Source: Acidobacteriaceae bacterium
GTDB taxonomy: Bacteria > Acidobacteriota > Terriglobia > Terriglobales > Acidobacteriaceae
DNA length: 35,764 bases
NCBI GenBank assembly: GCA_030038435.1
Contig: JASHOY010000449.1
Location: 1 to 35,764, forward strand
Direction: 5' to 3'
Part shown: one piece after another, positions 14,928 through 25,105 of the stretch
Layout: every line of letters starts with the position of its first letter
Numbering within the stretch: the stretch's first letter is position 1
The notes under the pieces: model-generated
What the model saw: only the letters and a program-made list of their open reading frames with translations
What the model was told of the DNA's origin: nothing
Database searches by the model: none
Translations under genes and position numbers: made by a program

Positions 14928-17177
14928 CTAGGCCACGGTCACCGCTCCCACCTCATACTCTTCAACCCTTGGTGCAACAAACCGCAGCACACCATTCTCC
15001 AAGCTGAAACGCGCGCTTTGCCCCGCGCGCAGCAGTTCGACGGACTGCACCCGCACCCCCGCCGGCAGCTTCAAACTGATCGTCTGCGGTCCAATGGGAT
15101 CGATGCTCTCCAGCCATCCGTGCTGCGCATCCGGATTCGTATAGTTCAGCAGGTGCACCGCATACCCCGGCGCCGTTTCCCAGCACACCATCTCGATAAA
15201 GCCAGAGCCCTCCACCTGCACCATCCGCTCGCCGCGCGTAAGCCAATTGATGGTGTTCAGCAGCAGCCGCTGCAAATCGCCATGTCCGGTCAGCCAGTAA
15301 GTGCGCTCAATGTCTCCCGGGAAATACGCAATACGGCTGGCGCCCATCTGGCGCAGCACCACCGCCGGCTCGTCTGTATGTGACACCGGCGGATATGCCA
15401 GTTCCGGCGGATAGCTTACAAACCCCGGCACCACGGTCAGCAGCGACTGCGGTACCGGCTTCAGAGGCACGCGATTCTGCGCGCCGGCAATCCAGTTGGT
15501 GTTCGAGAAGCCTTCGAGAATCGGGTGTGGATGAGGCGCGTCGGGATGCGCGATGCGTGCGTAGTACGCATTTCCATTGGTTCCGATCACCGCGCCGGCC
15601 TTCTCGATTCCCAGCAAATCGCCCAACCCGAAATCGGCGCGCGGCCGCAGGTTCTCGTCGTACAAGCTGGTCTCAAAGCTCGCCATCAGCGATCCGCCCG
15701 AGCGCACATAGTCGCGAATCTGCCCGCATTGTCGTTCGCTGAGCATGGCCACGTTGGGCAGCAGCAGCGCGGTATATCCCTTCAGCTTTTCCGGCTCCAG
15801 CTTGTCCTCATGCACAAAATCGAAGGCATAACGGCCGCGCAGCAGCGCGTCGTAAACGCCCTGCGTGGTCTCGTACATATATCCGCGTCCGCGCTCGGTC
15901 GCCGGCCCGGGATAGAGAAGCTGCGTGCTCTGTCCCATCACCACGCCGATGTTGGCCAGCGTCCGCCGCCCCTTCAGATGCGCATCGTGCTTTGCCGTCC
16001 AGCGGAAAAAATCGGCCCCGGGCTTTTGCCATCGCCGGTCCTCGCAGAACCCGTCCTCCGACCCCACAAAGTGCAGGTACGGAGCCATCCCGCCGGCCAG
16101 CGTTTCGCTCAGCCAGATGCGCGCTTCCTCCGCGTTCTTCGAGCCATTGCGCCACGTAACCGCGCCCGTCGAATAAGCGCCGGTTACATTGGTCGCGAAT
16201 TTTCCTTCCATGATCGCCGTACACACCCGCCCCTGCAGGCTGCACTCCCAGATAATCGGCGTCGAATAGCTTCGCCCCTGGTTATCGGCCTGGAACCACT
16301 CCGCGATCTCGCCCAGCAGCACCAGGTTCGGTCCGCCCCGCACATTGCCGCCAAGGTTCGCGAAGAAGAAGCTGTCCGGCCTCTTCTCTTTCGCAATCGC
16401 ATCGTATTTCTTCCAGAGTTCGAAGACGCGGTCGTTGAAAACCTGCCAGTACGCCGGCGTCCCTGAAGGCGGCAGCTTGCTGCAGATCGCGCAATGGCAA
16501 TCGGGCAGGCTCCCGATGGGCGGCCATCCATTGGTATAAAAGCAATCCACGTCGTAAAGCGAGTTGATCTCGCGCATGATTGCCGGCACATAATCGTCCA
16601 TGTAACTGGAAAACATGCAGGTCTTGAAGAGCTGCGGCTCCTGGGTATTGTGCTGCACGCTGCCGTCTTTGAAGCGCATCGCCCACTCCGGATGCGCCTC
16701 GAGCGCCTCCGGCCAGTTGAGATCGGGACTCATCCGCGCCACCGCCCGCATCCCGCGCTTCTTCGCCGCCGCCACGCACTCGCCAAAAAAATCCCGCCCG
16801 TGCAGATACTTTCCATGCTTGTGAAACTTCACCTTCGAGGGATAAAAAGCCAGAATCCCGGTTACGCTGATAAACACAATCTGCGCCTGTGCCCCATGCC
16901 AGTAATCAGCCCATTCCTCAATGTTCATCACCGCCGGATCGTGCTCGGTCATGTTGCTCTGGCCCACCCGCCGTATCCGGCTCACCCATGGCTCAACGGC
17001 CAGGTTCTCTGCCGGCAGCCGCGCCGGCAGCGGATGCAGATGCGGCGCCCGCCCCCCCGCAATCGCTCCCACGATCGGCTCCGCCGCAAGTGCGGATGTT
17101 GAATGCAGCGCGCCGAGCGCTGCGGAAACAGGCACCGCCGCGGCGCCCGTCTTCAAAAATGTGCGGCGATTCAGCAT
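14928..17177 (-). CDS. Tat-exported glycoside-hydrolase-like protein with GH42-type trimerisation domain
   Basis: 749 aa. The N-terminus MLNRRTFLKTGAAA is a twin-arginine signal, so the protein is folded before export. Residues about 60-420 look like a TIM-barrel of the GH29/GH42-like superfamily (VFISVTGILAFYPSKVKFHKHGKYL, AKKRGMRAVARMSPDLNW, DCFYTNGWPPIG). Residues about 430-640 match the beta-galactosidase trimerisation domain (GYTALLLPNVAMLSERQCGQIRDYVRSGGSLMASFETSLYDE). A C-terminal beta-sandwich follows. A CHCAICS cluster in the barrel could hold a metal. The precise sugar substrate is unknown; an oligosaccharide with terminal fucose or galactose is a guess. The start at 17177 has AGGGGG 5 nt upstream; the upstream extension in the same frame overlaps the divergent gene at 17469 and was rejected. 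Confidence 0.85.
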   Translation of the reverse strand: MLNRRTFLKTGAAAVPVSAALGALHSTSALAAEPIVGAIAGGRAPHLHPLPARLPAENLAVEPWVSRIRRVGQSNMTEHDPAVMNIEEWADYWHGAQAQIVFISVTGILAFYPSKVKFHKHGKYLHGRDFFGECVAAAKKRGMRAVARMSPDLNWPEALEAHPEWAMRFKDGSVQHNTQEPQLFKTCMFSSYMDDYVPAIMREINSLYDVDCFYTNGWPPIGSLPDCHCAICSKLPPSGTPAYWQVFNDRVFELWKKYDAIAKEKRPDSFFFANLGGNVRGGPNLVLLGEIAEWFQADNQGRSYSTPIIWECSLQGRVCTAIMEGKFATNVTGAYSTGAVTWRNGSKNAEEARIWLSETLAGGMAPYLHFVGSEDGFCEDRRWQKPGADFFRWTAKHDAHLKGRRTLANIGVVMGQSTQLLYPGPATERGRGYMYETTQGVYDALLRGRYAFDFVHEDKLEPEKLKGYTALLLPNVAMLSERQCGQIRDYVRSGGSLMASFETSLYDENLRPRADFGLGDLLGIEKAGAVIGTNGNAYYARIAHPDAPHPHPILEGFSNTNWIAGAQNRVPLKPVPQSLLTVVPGFVSYPPELAYPPVSHTDEPAVVLRQMGASRIAYFPGDIERTYWLTGHGDLQRLLLNTINWLTRGERMVQVEGSGFIEMVCWETAPGYAVHLLNYTNPDAQHGWLESIDPIGPQTISLKLPAGVRVQSVELLRAGQSARFSLENGVLRFVAPRVEEYEVGAVTVA

Positions 17178-17350
17178 GAATTCCCCCTGGGTTTTTCTCT
17201 GCGAGGGAAGTCTAATGCCCGACGCGCATGACCGGCCACCCCATCCGATGCTCGCCGCCCATCTCGGAAATCGGCTGTCCAACCCTACCTCTCTGTCCGA
17301 AACCGGACAGGAATTTGCATTTACGGACATCTCCGCTAAACCGCCTGGGT

Positions 17351-17368
17351 CGCCGGCATGGGCCGGCG
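17351..17368 (+). terminator. Terminator-like hairpin in the leader of the recombinase-like gene
   Basis: CGCCGGC (17351-17357), ATGG loop, GCCGGCG (17362-17368), followed by CCTTGTTTTTGC. This has the form of an intrinsic terminator on the plus strand, but no plus-strand gene ends upstream. It precedes the ATG at 17469 by about 100 nt, so it may attenuate that transcript. Confidence 0.45.
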
Positions 17369-17468
17369 CCTTGTTTTTGCTTTGATTTGAAGCCTTCGAA
17401 TTCTCGCCACTTTCTGGCCATTCAGTTGCATAATTGCAGGCACAGCCAGACATCAAGGGAGGCTCGCA

Positions 17469-17984
17469 ATGGCTTACTTCGAGCGGATGCGCGATGTTGT
17501 CTCCGAACCCTTCAGTCCTGAAGTCATCCGGCTGCGCGCCGCGGCCGGATGGCAGATGATTGCCATCGAGTGGCGGCGCGAGTTGCCCGACGCCGAGGCC
17601 CCGGCCGAAAATCAGCTCCCCGAAGACATCCCCTACGGGCTGCGCATCTCCAGCGACTGCAGGCGGCTCGAGCCCGACCCCTACGAACACCACATCCTCA
17701 TGTTGATGGAGGAGATGCTGGCAGACGACTTTTCTTATACCGAGATCGTCGGCACCCTCAACGATAAAGGACTGCGCATGCGCAACGGCCAGCCTTGGAA
17801 CCGCATCGCTGTTTTCACCATGATTCCCCGGCTCATCGAAGTCGGCCCGCGCTATTCCTCGTCCGAAGAATGGGCCGAGCGCCGTCGGCGCTTCGACAAT
17901 CCGCAACCGCCTGCCGCACCTGAACGGCCGGCAACCCCGGCACACAGCTGGCGCAGTTTTTTTGCACGCCGGTCACGCCATTAG
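17469..17984 (+). CDS. Recombinase-domain-like DNA-binding protein, 171 aa
   Basis: Residues about 75-127 (HILMLMEEMLADDFSYTEIVGTLNDKG, then LRMRNGQPWNRIAVFTMIPRLIEVGPR) resemble the 'recombinase' helix-turn-helix domain of large serine recombinases (pattern: alpha helix, LN.kG.., G..W....V..ml). The serine catalytic domain is absent, so it is unlikely to recombine DNA. A DNA-binding or regulatory role is more likely. The C-terminus is basic and Pro-rich. A strong ribosome-binding site (GGGAGG) lies 7 nt upstream. Similar proteins are common in Acidobacteria (recalled). Confidence 0.7.
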   Translation: MAYFERMRDVVSEPFSPEVIRLRAAAGWQMIAIEWRRELPDAEAPAENQLPEDIPYGLRISSDCRRLEPDPYEHHILMLMEEMLADDFSYTEIVGTLNDKGLRMRNGQPWNRIAVFTMIPRLIEVGPRYSSSEEWAERRRRFDNPQPPAAPERPATPAHSWRSFFARRSRH

Positions 17985-18135
17985 GCGCGCTGCGCTGCAT
18001 ATTCGAAATTGCATCGGATTTGCGCCTCTTCCGGCGCGGTGCCGCAGATTCTGCTGGTCGATCCCAGGTCTAACCCGGAGAGATACTTGTCGAAATCCCG
18101 TCGCTCTAGCCGCTTAATTCCGCGTCGCCACCAGC

Positions 18136-18444
18136 CTATTCCCCTTCGATCGTGGCGTCCTCGTCCGTGTCGCCTTCCACTGAAATCCGTAGAGAGCGCA
18201 GAAAATCCCGGTCCTGACGTGTAAATGCACCCGGCTCTCCGCCGGCTTCCGCGTCTCCCTCACCAGCATCGGCGTTTTTCGCCGACACTTCATTTAGTCC
18301 AATCGTCGCCTCGAGCATAAGCAGCACGTCAAACCCATGCTTGCGAATGTCCTGGACCACCCCGGCAATCTGTTCGCTTTCGATAACCGACTCGTGGATT
18401 GCTTCGCCGAGTTGTTGTATAAGTTCACGCAGACGGGATGTCAC
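18136..18444 (-). CDS. Conserved-type hypothetical protein, 102 aa
   Basis: A helical, acidic protein: SRLRELIQQLGEAIHESVIESEQIAGVVQDIRKHGFDVLLMLEATIGLN, then an acidic tail. The phrase 'ESEQI...I...G.DV.L.LEATIG' recurs in short Acidobacteria proteins (recalled). No catalytic motif or membrane segment is seen. Start choice: a GTG at 18444 has GGAGG 5 nt upstream, whereas the longer TTG start at 18480 has none. Convergent with 17469. Function unknown. Confidence 0.65.
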   Translation of the reverse strand: MTSRLRELIQQLGEAIHESVIESEQIAGVVQDIRKHGFDVLLMLEATIGLNEVSAKNADAGEGDAEAGGEPGAFTRQDRDFLRSLRISVEGDTDEDATIEGE

Positions 18445-18605
18445 CAATACCTCCACGAGCGGCGTCCAGCGCGTAACCAATTGGCGCAGGTTGCGGCGTG
18501 AATCTACTTTACCTTAAACTCGGCCGTCCCGGGAGCAACACCAGAAAGCCGCGCCAATCAGCGAAATGCACCCGCTGAGCGCCACTGCTACCATCATAAA
18601 CAGAG

Positions 18606-19025
18606 ATGAGACCCAAGACCATAGGTCGAACGCTCGGGATCGGTTTGCGCGTTGCCGGTCGCGTGGCTGGTCAGCGCCTCGTCGCACCCCCCCCGGCGCC
18701 CGGGCATCTTGCCCCGAATCAGCAGGTTTCCGCTCCCGTCAATCACCGCGCCGCCGGCCAGGCCGCGGGCCGCGCCACCCGCCCGCTCTTACGCGGCGTC
18801 TCCGGATTCGTTCGCCCCTTCGCCAAGGTCGGCCATGCTCTCTGGCTCGAAATTGCCGGCGTTTTCTTCCTGCTGCCCGTGCTCATCTTCGGCGCCGCCA
18901 TGTGGCGCATCCGGGCCAGTTGGAATCACGGCCCCAATCACCGCGTCTTCCTCATCTCAGGCTTTATTGCCGCCATGTTTCTCTATCTGAGCATCACGTC
19001 ATTCTGGCGCGCCTGGCGAAAATGA
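18606..19025 (+). CDS. Small inner-membrane hypothetical protein, 139 aa
   Basis: A basic, Pro/Ala-rich N-terminus (about 1-75, 'VAPPPAPGHLAPNQQVSAPVNHRAAGQAAG'-type) is followed by two predicted membrane helices, LEIAGVFFLLPVLIFGAAMW (about 81-100) and VFLISGFIAAMFLYLSI (about 113-130), with a short basic end. No ribosome-binding site stands out. The topology suggests a membrane-anchored protein with a long disordered N-terminus. Convergent with the tiny gene at 19030. Unrecognised. Confidence 0.65.
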   Translation: MRPKTIGRTLGIGLRVAGRVAGQRLVAPPPAPGHLAPNQQVSAPVNHRAAGQAAGRATRPLLRGVSGFVRPFAKVGHALWLEIAGVFFLLPVLIFGAAMWRIRASWNHGPNHRVFLISGFIAAMFLYLSITSFWRAWRK

Positions 19026-19029
19026 CCCG

Positions 19030-19200
19030 TTATCTCCCTCGCCCGCGCGCGCGAAAGAGCGCCAAGAGCACACCACCCACCAGAACGGCCAGCAAAATAG
19101 CCACGACACGGCCCGCGCCGTACCAGAAGCCGCTCATAGCCGGGCTGCTCCCGCCGGTCTGCGCCAGCATCAGCGCACAAAATACAAACACCGCGGACAT
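19030..19200 (-). CDS. 56-aa membrane microprotein
   Basis: MSAVFVFCALMLAQTGGSSPAM is a signal-like or first membrane helix, followed by a second helix (VVAILLAVLVGGVLLALF) and a basic end (RARGRGR). The ATG at 19200 has GGAGG 6 nt upstream, a strong signal; the longer frame (to 19287) has no such site. The stop is 4 bp from that of the convergent gene. Function unknown. Confidence 0.65.
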   Translation of the reverse strand: MSAVFVFCALMLAQTGGSSPAMSGFWYGAGRVVAILLAVLVGGVLLALFRARGRGR

Positions 19201-19621
19201 CGAGCACCTCCACGGACTGCAAACAGGATCCGCTGTTTTCTTTGAGACTCTTTGCCGCTCTTCAGGTTGCCGAGCAGAGCGAAGCACGCCGGATTATGTA
19301 CGGAGAAGGTGCTGGCCAAGCCTTCCTGAATCAATGGCCTTATTCCTCGAGAGAGGCGCATGAAGTTGTTTCGTTGGCGCAGCAAGACACTTCTTGTTCT
19401 TTTCCCCATCCCCATTCGGCCAATTTTTTTGTAGGGAGAACCGAAAAAGTCCAGAATCGAACGCAGCGCAGTCCTGGAATTCGTATCCGTCTATCCCTTG
19501 GCGCCCCGTAGGGCCGCGGCGAAGCGTACCCTCGCTCTTCATCCCTCTTCAGGAAAATGCTATGCGAGACTCCTCCATCAACCGCACCACAAAACCCATC
19601 CCTCCATCTGAACCAAGGGCC
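19201..19621. other. Gap without a recognised gene
   Basis: About 420 bp between the microprotein and the ADOP permease stop. Several ORFs of 80-90 codons overlap on both strands with no ribosome-binding site and no protein-like composition. A T-run (AATTTTTTTGTAGG near 19420) lacks a stem. No RNA gene was recognised. Confidence 0.5.
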
Positions 19622-22042
19622 TTACTCTTCCCGGAGCAGCCGCGCCGGTTCCGCCCGCAGCGCCCTTCGTGCAGGCACCGCCGCTGCCGCCGCCCCCAGC
19701 GCGATCATCGCCACAACAGCGCCCGTCAGCGCGACCGGATCGAAGACCGTCGCTTCATAAACGATGCTGGCCATGACCCGGCTCGCCGCCGCTCCCAGCA
19801 CCAGACCTGCAAGCGACCCGCCGGCCAGCAATATCAGGGTGCGTCCCAGCGCTGCCCGCAGCACCTGCACGCGCTGCGCCCCCAGCGCCACGCGGATGCC
19901 CATCTCGCGCAGCCGCCGCGCCACCGTGTAGCTCGCCATGCCGAAAATCCCCGTCGCCACCAGCAGCCCTGCAAGCAGCCCCAGCACCCCCAGCATCACC
20001 GTCGCCACGCGCGCCGGAAAAAGCGCAAACCCGAGTTGGCCCGGCCAGCTTTGAATAGTCACCGGCAAGCTGGGGTCGATCTTACCCATCATCGTGTTCA
20101 GCGCCGCGGCCATCTCCGCGGGCGCGCGCGTGGATCGCACCACCAGCGTGGTGCCGCTGTCGTTGTTCTGCGCCAGCGGCCAATACATCGCAGGTTCCGG
20201 ATTCTCGGTCAACGTGTTGTACTTGCCATTCTCCACTACGCCGACAATCTCGTAGTCAGTCGGGCCGGGCAGCGTGAATCGGCGGCCCACCGCCGGCGCG
20301 TTTCCGAAGAGGATACGCGCAAAGGTCTCGTTCACCAGCGCCACCTTTGGCGATTGCTTATCGTCCTGCCAGGTGAACTCCCGGCCGGAAAGCAGGCGCG
20401 TTCCCGCGGCCTTCAGGTATCCCGGCGAGATGGTATAGAAATTTGCCACCATGACGCTGTTGGAACTGCGAAAATCTCTCGCCCCCTCGCGGTAAACGGG
20501 CGTGGCGTTTTCTGCGCCGTTCAAAGGTAGCTGGCTGGCCGTTCCCACCGCGGTCACGCCTGGAATTTGCGCCGCTTCCTCCAGCATCCGCTTCTGCACC
20601 GGCAGCGCCGAGGCATCGGAATAACCGGCCATATCCATCGCTGTTTCCACCACCATTCTTCCCTGCGGATCGAAGCCCAGGTGGGCGCGCATTGACCGTT
20701 CCATGCCGCGCAATCCCACCAACGCGCACGTAACCAGCAGACAGCAGAGCGCCACCTGTATTCCCAACAGCAGGTCGCGCAAGGCCATCTTCCTGAACAC
20801 CGCCTGGGCAGAGCTGCGCATGACCTGTATGGCGTCCGTGTTCCATATCTGGCGGGCGGTCAGCAACGCCGGCAATATGCCGCTCACCGCCGCCAGCAAC
20901 GCCGCCACGGCATACACTCTCGTATCCGCGGTCACAGTTACGTGAATCGGGTACTCGGCAATCGGCCGCCATTGGCTCAGCGCTTTCAGTAACGCTGCAG
21001 CCACAAGCGTGCCCGCAACTCCTCCGGCAACCGATAACAGAGCCGCTTCCGCCAGAACCTGCCGCAAAACCCGCCAGCGGCTCGAGCCGATCGCCATGCG
21101 GATGGCCAGCTCGCGGCCGCGGTCGGCAGCGCGCGAAGCAAAGATTCCGGCCAGGTTCACACAGGCAGCCACCAGAACCAGCAGCGCAAGAATGAAGACG
21201 CCGGTGAGGAATTCCCGCGCTTGATCGCCCAGGGCATCGCCCAGAAGCCCCGGTGGCTCCAGTCGCACCGCCAGGTTATCGTCGGCGTCGGGATGCTCTT
21301 TTGCCATAACCCCGGCGACCGCATTGAGATTGCTCGTCGCCTCTTCCACGGTCACGCCCGGCTTGAGCAGGCCCAGAACCAACATTCCGTGCTGGTAACG
21401 CTTTTCGAGCATGTTGTAGCCCTCGATTTCCGGCATATTGACGATCGGGGTCCAGAAATCGGGCCAGATGAATAGCGTTGTACCGTGAAACTCCGGCGGC
21501 GTAACGCCGATGACGGTGAACGGATGCTTGTTCACATCGACGGTGGTGCCGATCACCCCGGGATCGGCATGGAACCGCGAACGCCAATAGCCGTCGCTGA
21601 GCACGATGTAAGGCGCCGAATTCGGCCCGTGCTCGTCACTGGCATGAAAGAAGCGGCCCAGCTCCGGTTGCAAACCCAGCACGTCGAAGTAATTTCCGGA
21701 AGCTCCTACATCCCAGCCTTTGGTCGTCGCTCCGTGCGTGCTTACCCCGACCTCGTCCATGTCTGTCGCCACGATGCCGCTGAAAGTGGAATTGCGGTCG
21801 CGGAAATCCACGTAATCGGGATAAGACTGCGTAAGGTAGCCGGCGGGTTTCTGCTCGATAAGGAAGAGGCGATCCGCATGGGCGACGTTGAGCGGGCGCA
21901 GAATCGCCACGTTCATCAGGCCGAATACCACCAGGTTAGCGGCGATGGCCATCGCCAGCGTCAGCACCGCAGTTAAAACAAACCCCGGCGAATGGCGCAG
22001 CCGCCGCGCCGCCACCCGCAAATCGCCCCATAAATCCCGCAT
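19622..22042 (-). CDS. MacB/FtsX-like permease (ADOP type)
   Basis: An 806-aa inner-membrane protein of the 'acidobacterial duplicated orphan permease' type. Two FtsX/MacB modules are present: an N-terminal helix (FVLTAVLTLAMAIAANLVVFG, 21-41), a MacB-like periplasmic domain (about 55-230), a three-helix FtsX segment (from FILALLVLVAACVNLAGIFASRAADRGRELAIRMAIGSSRWRVL), then a second periplasmic domain and a second FtsX segment (ARVATVMLGVLGLLAGLLVATGIFGMASYTVARRLREMGIRVALGAQRVQVLR). No ABC ATPase gene is adjacent, as usual for this type. The role may be export of a peptide or antibiotic, or a mechanical signal across the envelope; it is not established. The start at 22042 has GAGAGG 6 nt upstream. 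Confidence 0.9.
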   Translation of the reverse strand: MRDLWGDLRVAARRLRHSPGFVLTAVLTLAMAIAANLVVFGLMNVAILRPLNVAHADRLFLIEQKPAGYLTQSYPDYVDFRDRNSTFSGIVATDMDEVGVSTHGATTKGWDVGASGNYFDVLGLQPELGRFFHASDEHGPNSAPYIVLSDGYWRSRFHADPGVIGTTVDVNKHPFTVIGVTPPEFHGTTLFIWPDFWTPIVNMPEIEGYNMLEKRYQHGMLVLGLLKPGVTVEEATSNLNAVAGVMAKEHPDADDNLAVRLEPPGLLGDALGDQAREFLTGVFILALLVLVAACVNLAGIFASRAADRGRELAIRMAIGSSRWRVLRQVLAEAALLSVAGGVAGTLVAAALLKALSQWRPIAEYPIHVTVTADTRVYAVAALLAAVSGILPALLTARQIWNTDAIQVMRSSAQAVFRKMALRDLLLGIQVALCCLLVTCALVGLRGMERSMRAHLGFDPQGRMVVETAMDMAGYSDASALPVQKRMLEEAAQIPGVTAVGTASQLPLNGAENATPVYREGARDFRSSNSVMVANFYTISPGYLKAAGTRLLSGREFTWQDDKQSPKVALVNETFARILFGNAPAVGRRFTLPGPTDYEIVGVVENGKYNTLTENPEPAMYWPLAQNNDSGTTLVVRSTRAPAEMAAALNTMMGKIDPSLPVTIQSWPGQLGFALFPARVATVMLGVLGLLAGLLVATGIFGMASYTVARRLREMGIRVALGAQRVQVLRAALGRTLILLAGGSLAGLVLGAAASRVMASIVYEATVFDPVALTGAVVAMIALGAAAAAVPARRALRAEPARLLREE

Positions 22043-22411
22043 GATTGCCTCTCCAGAGCAGACTGAACCACGCTTCAATCAAGCAAGTCGGGGGCCATGC
22101 AGGACGGACCAGAAACTGTGGGAAAAACAAGGGATAGAGCCGCACGCTTGGGAATCTGACCGAGCCGCATTGCCCGGAATCGAATCCCGCTGTTCAAAAC
22201 CGGACAGAGGCGGTGAACGGAAAGCTCCAATTCACCGCAGGCGCCGAATTTAGCGCGGCACGTCGATCCCGGAAGCTGCCTCTCCCGCTGCGGCGCGTTT
22301 GTCTGCCTTTTTGGTCAAGCCCAAAACATCTTCAAAACGCTGCGCAGAGCAAAAGAAGAATTGGACTCTGCAACTCTGTGCTGTATGGCTGAATGGCCGC
22401 AAAACTGAGGC
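22043..22411. other. Gap without a recognised gene
   Basis: About 370 bp between sqdX and the permease gene, both on the minus strand. It should contain the permease promoter. A T-arm-like string (CGGAATCGAATCCCG, near 22180) does not sit in a tRNA fold. No hairpin with a T-run was seen after sqdX. Confidence 0.5.
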
Positions 22412-23713
22412 TCATTCCTGCACCGGCCGGTACGCCAGCGCCCCGGCATGACGCCGATAGGTCGCCTTCGAGATGCGCAACTCCTGACAGATGACATCGG
22501 TCGACGCTCCCCGCGTGCGCCGCTCGGCAATCTGGCGCGGCAGCCGCGCCTCCTGCGCCAGCACCCTGCGGTAGTACTGCTCCAGTTGGAATGTTGCCGC
22601 GCCCCAGCCCCACTGTTCCGCGTCAGCGCGCGCCCGCTGCGCCATCCCCGCGCGCAGTTCCACTTCGAACAGCAGCTTCTCGATCGCCTTGACCGCGCCG
22701 TTCGCCGCTCCCGGATCGTAGAGGAAACCCGTCACTCCATCCTGCACCACATCCGAAGTTCCACCGGCCAGTGGCGTCACCACCGGGCATCCCGCAGCCA
22801 TCGACTCCAGCAGCACCAGTCCCAGAGTCTCGGTCCGCGACGGCAAGAAGAACGCGTCCGCCGAAGCGAAGGCAGCCGCCAGCTCCTCGCCTTGCATGAA
22901 CCCGGCAAAGTGCGTCGGAGTCCCGGCAAAATACTCTTCCAGCTTTTTCCGTTGCGGCCCGTCTCCCACCAGTGCCAGCCGCACGCCGGGCAGTGCCGCC
23001 AGCACTTCGCGGCAGCGCTCGATTTCCTTCTCTGCCGACAACCGCCCGATATACACCAGCAGCTTTTCTTGCGGATGTCCTTGCGTCAGCCGTTCCCGCA
23101 TCGCCGCTGTCTTGCGCTGGGGGTGAAACAGATCCGTATCCACCCCACGCCGCCACAAATGCACCCGCCGGATGCCGTGGCTCTCGAGCTCTCTCTGCAT
23201 CACCTGCGAAGTGGCCAGGGTAAGATCTGCGCGATTATAAGTCGTGCGCATACTTCGCCACAGCAAGCCCTCCAGCAGGCCGAGCCGGTAATAGCGGAGG
23301 TACTTGGGCAGATGCGTATGGTAGGAAACAACCAGCGGCTTGCGTTCGTAGGAGCTTGAAAAGAACGCTGTCACTCCCAGCACCGCGGGATTGACGGCAT
23401 GAATGATGTCAGGCCGGAATTTCTTCAGCGCACGTCCCACCGAGGGCCGCGGCATCGCCAGCTTCAACTCCGGATAGAGCGGAAACGGAAAGGCCGAAAC
23501 TCCATGCACGGTCGTGCCTTCAAACTCCTCCACTCCGCGCGGCGCCACCACCAGCACTGTGTGTCCCCTGGCCCGCAAGTGTCGCAGGGTGTGGCACAGA
23601 CGCGTTACGATGCCATCGATCTTGGGCAGAAATGTCTCCGTGATGATGGCGATGCGCAAAGGCCGTTCAGGATCGATGGCCGCGGCGGGCGCAATCTGCT
23701 CGTCTCGCACCAA
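22412..23713 (-). CDS. sqdX: Sulfoquinovosyltransferase (SQDG synthase) with extra HTH-like tail
   Basis: A 433-aa GT4-family glycosyltransferase. It is predicted to move sulfoquinovose from UDP-sulfoquinovose to diacylglycerol, giving SQDG at the inner membrane. It has an N-terminal RIAIITETFLPKIDGIVTRL (20-39), SYHTHLPKYLRYY (130-142), VDTDLFHP (191-198), a YIGRLSAEKEI donor-domain start (221-231), and the E295-x7-E303 motif in SRTETLGLVLLESMAAGCPVV. The GT domain ends near 385. The remaining residues (IAERRTRGASTDVICQELRISKATYRRHAGAL, about 395-426) look like a helix-turn-helix, not normal for SqdX. The start is TTG at 23713, with GGAGG 6 nt upstream overlapping the sqdB stop (GGAGGTAA), so the two are translationally coupled. 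The sulfolipid role rests mainly on the sqdB neighbour; a related lipid glycosyltransferase is possible. Confidence 0.85.
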   Translation of the reverse strand: MVRDEQIAPAAAIDPERPLRIAIITETFLPKIDGIVTRLCHTLRHLRARGHTVLVVAPRGVEEFEGTTVHGVSAFPFPLYPELKLAMPRPSVGRALKKFRPDIIHAVNPAVLGVTAFFSSSYERKPLVVSYHTHLPKYLRYYRLGLLEGLLWRSMRTTYNRADLTLATSQVMQRELESHGIRRVHLWRRGVDTDLFHPQRKTAAMRERLTQGHPQEKLLVYIGRLSAEKEIERCREVLAALPGVRLALVGDGPQRKKLEEYFAGTPTHFAGFMQGEELAAAFASADAFFLPSRTETLGLVLLESMAAGCPVVTPLAGGTSDVVQDGVTGFLYDPGAANGAVKAIEKLLFEVELRAGMAQRARADAEQWGWGAATFQLEQYYRRVLAQEARLPRQIAERRTRGASTDVICQELRISKATYRRHAGALAYRPVQE

Positions 23714-23716
23714 AGC

Positions 23717-24952
<1,236 letters not shown>

Positions 24953-25105
24953 TTAAACATACACAGTCCATGTTGCCGTTCTGTTACGGGATTCCCGCAC
25001 CGCCGGGTGCCTCCACATGCACAGTGCGCGGCTCAAGGATCATGGAGACACCGACGCGTGAAAATTCAGTGAATTCAGCGAGCTTGCGCAGACCCGATTC
25101 GATCG

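Noticed and set aside
14928..17945. Longer form of the Tat-exported protein (1005 aa)
   Set aside because: The extension lacks a domain, overlaps the divergent gene at 17469 and would bury the Tat signal; the ATG at 17177 has a good ribosome-binding site.
22170..22200. Possible tRNA T-arm (CGGAATCGAATCCCG)
   Set aside because: The stem is not complementary and no acceptor, D or anticodon arms are around it.
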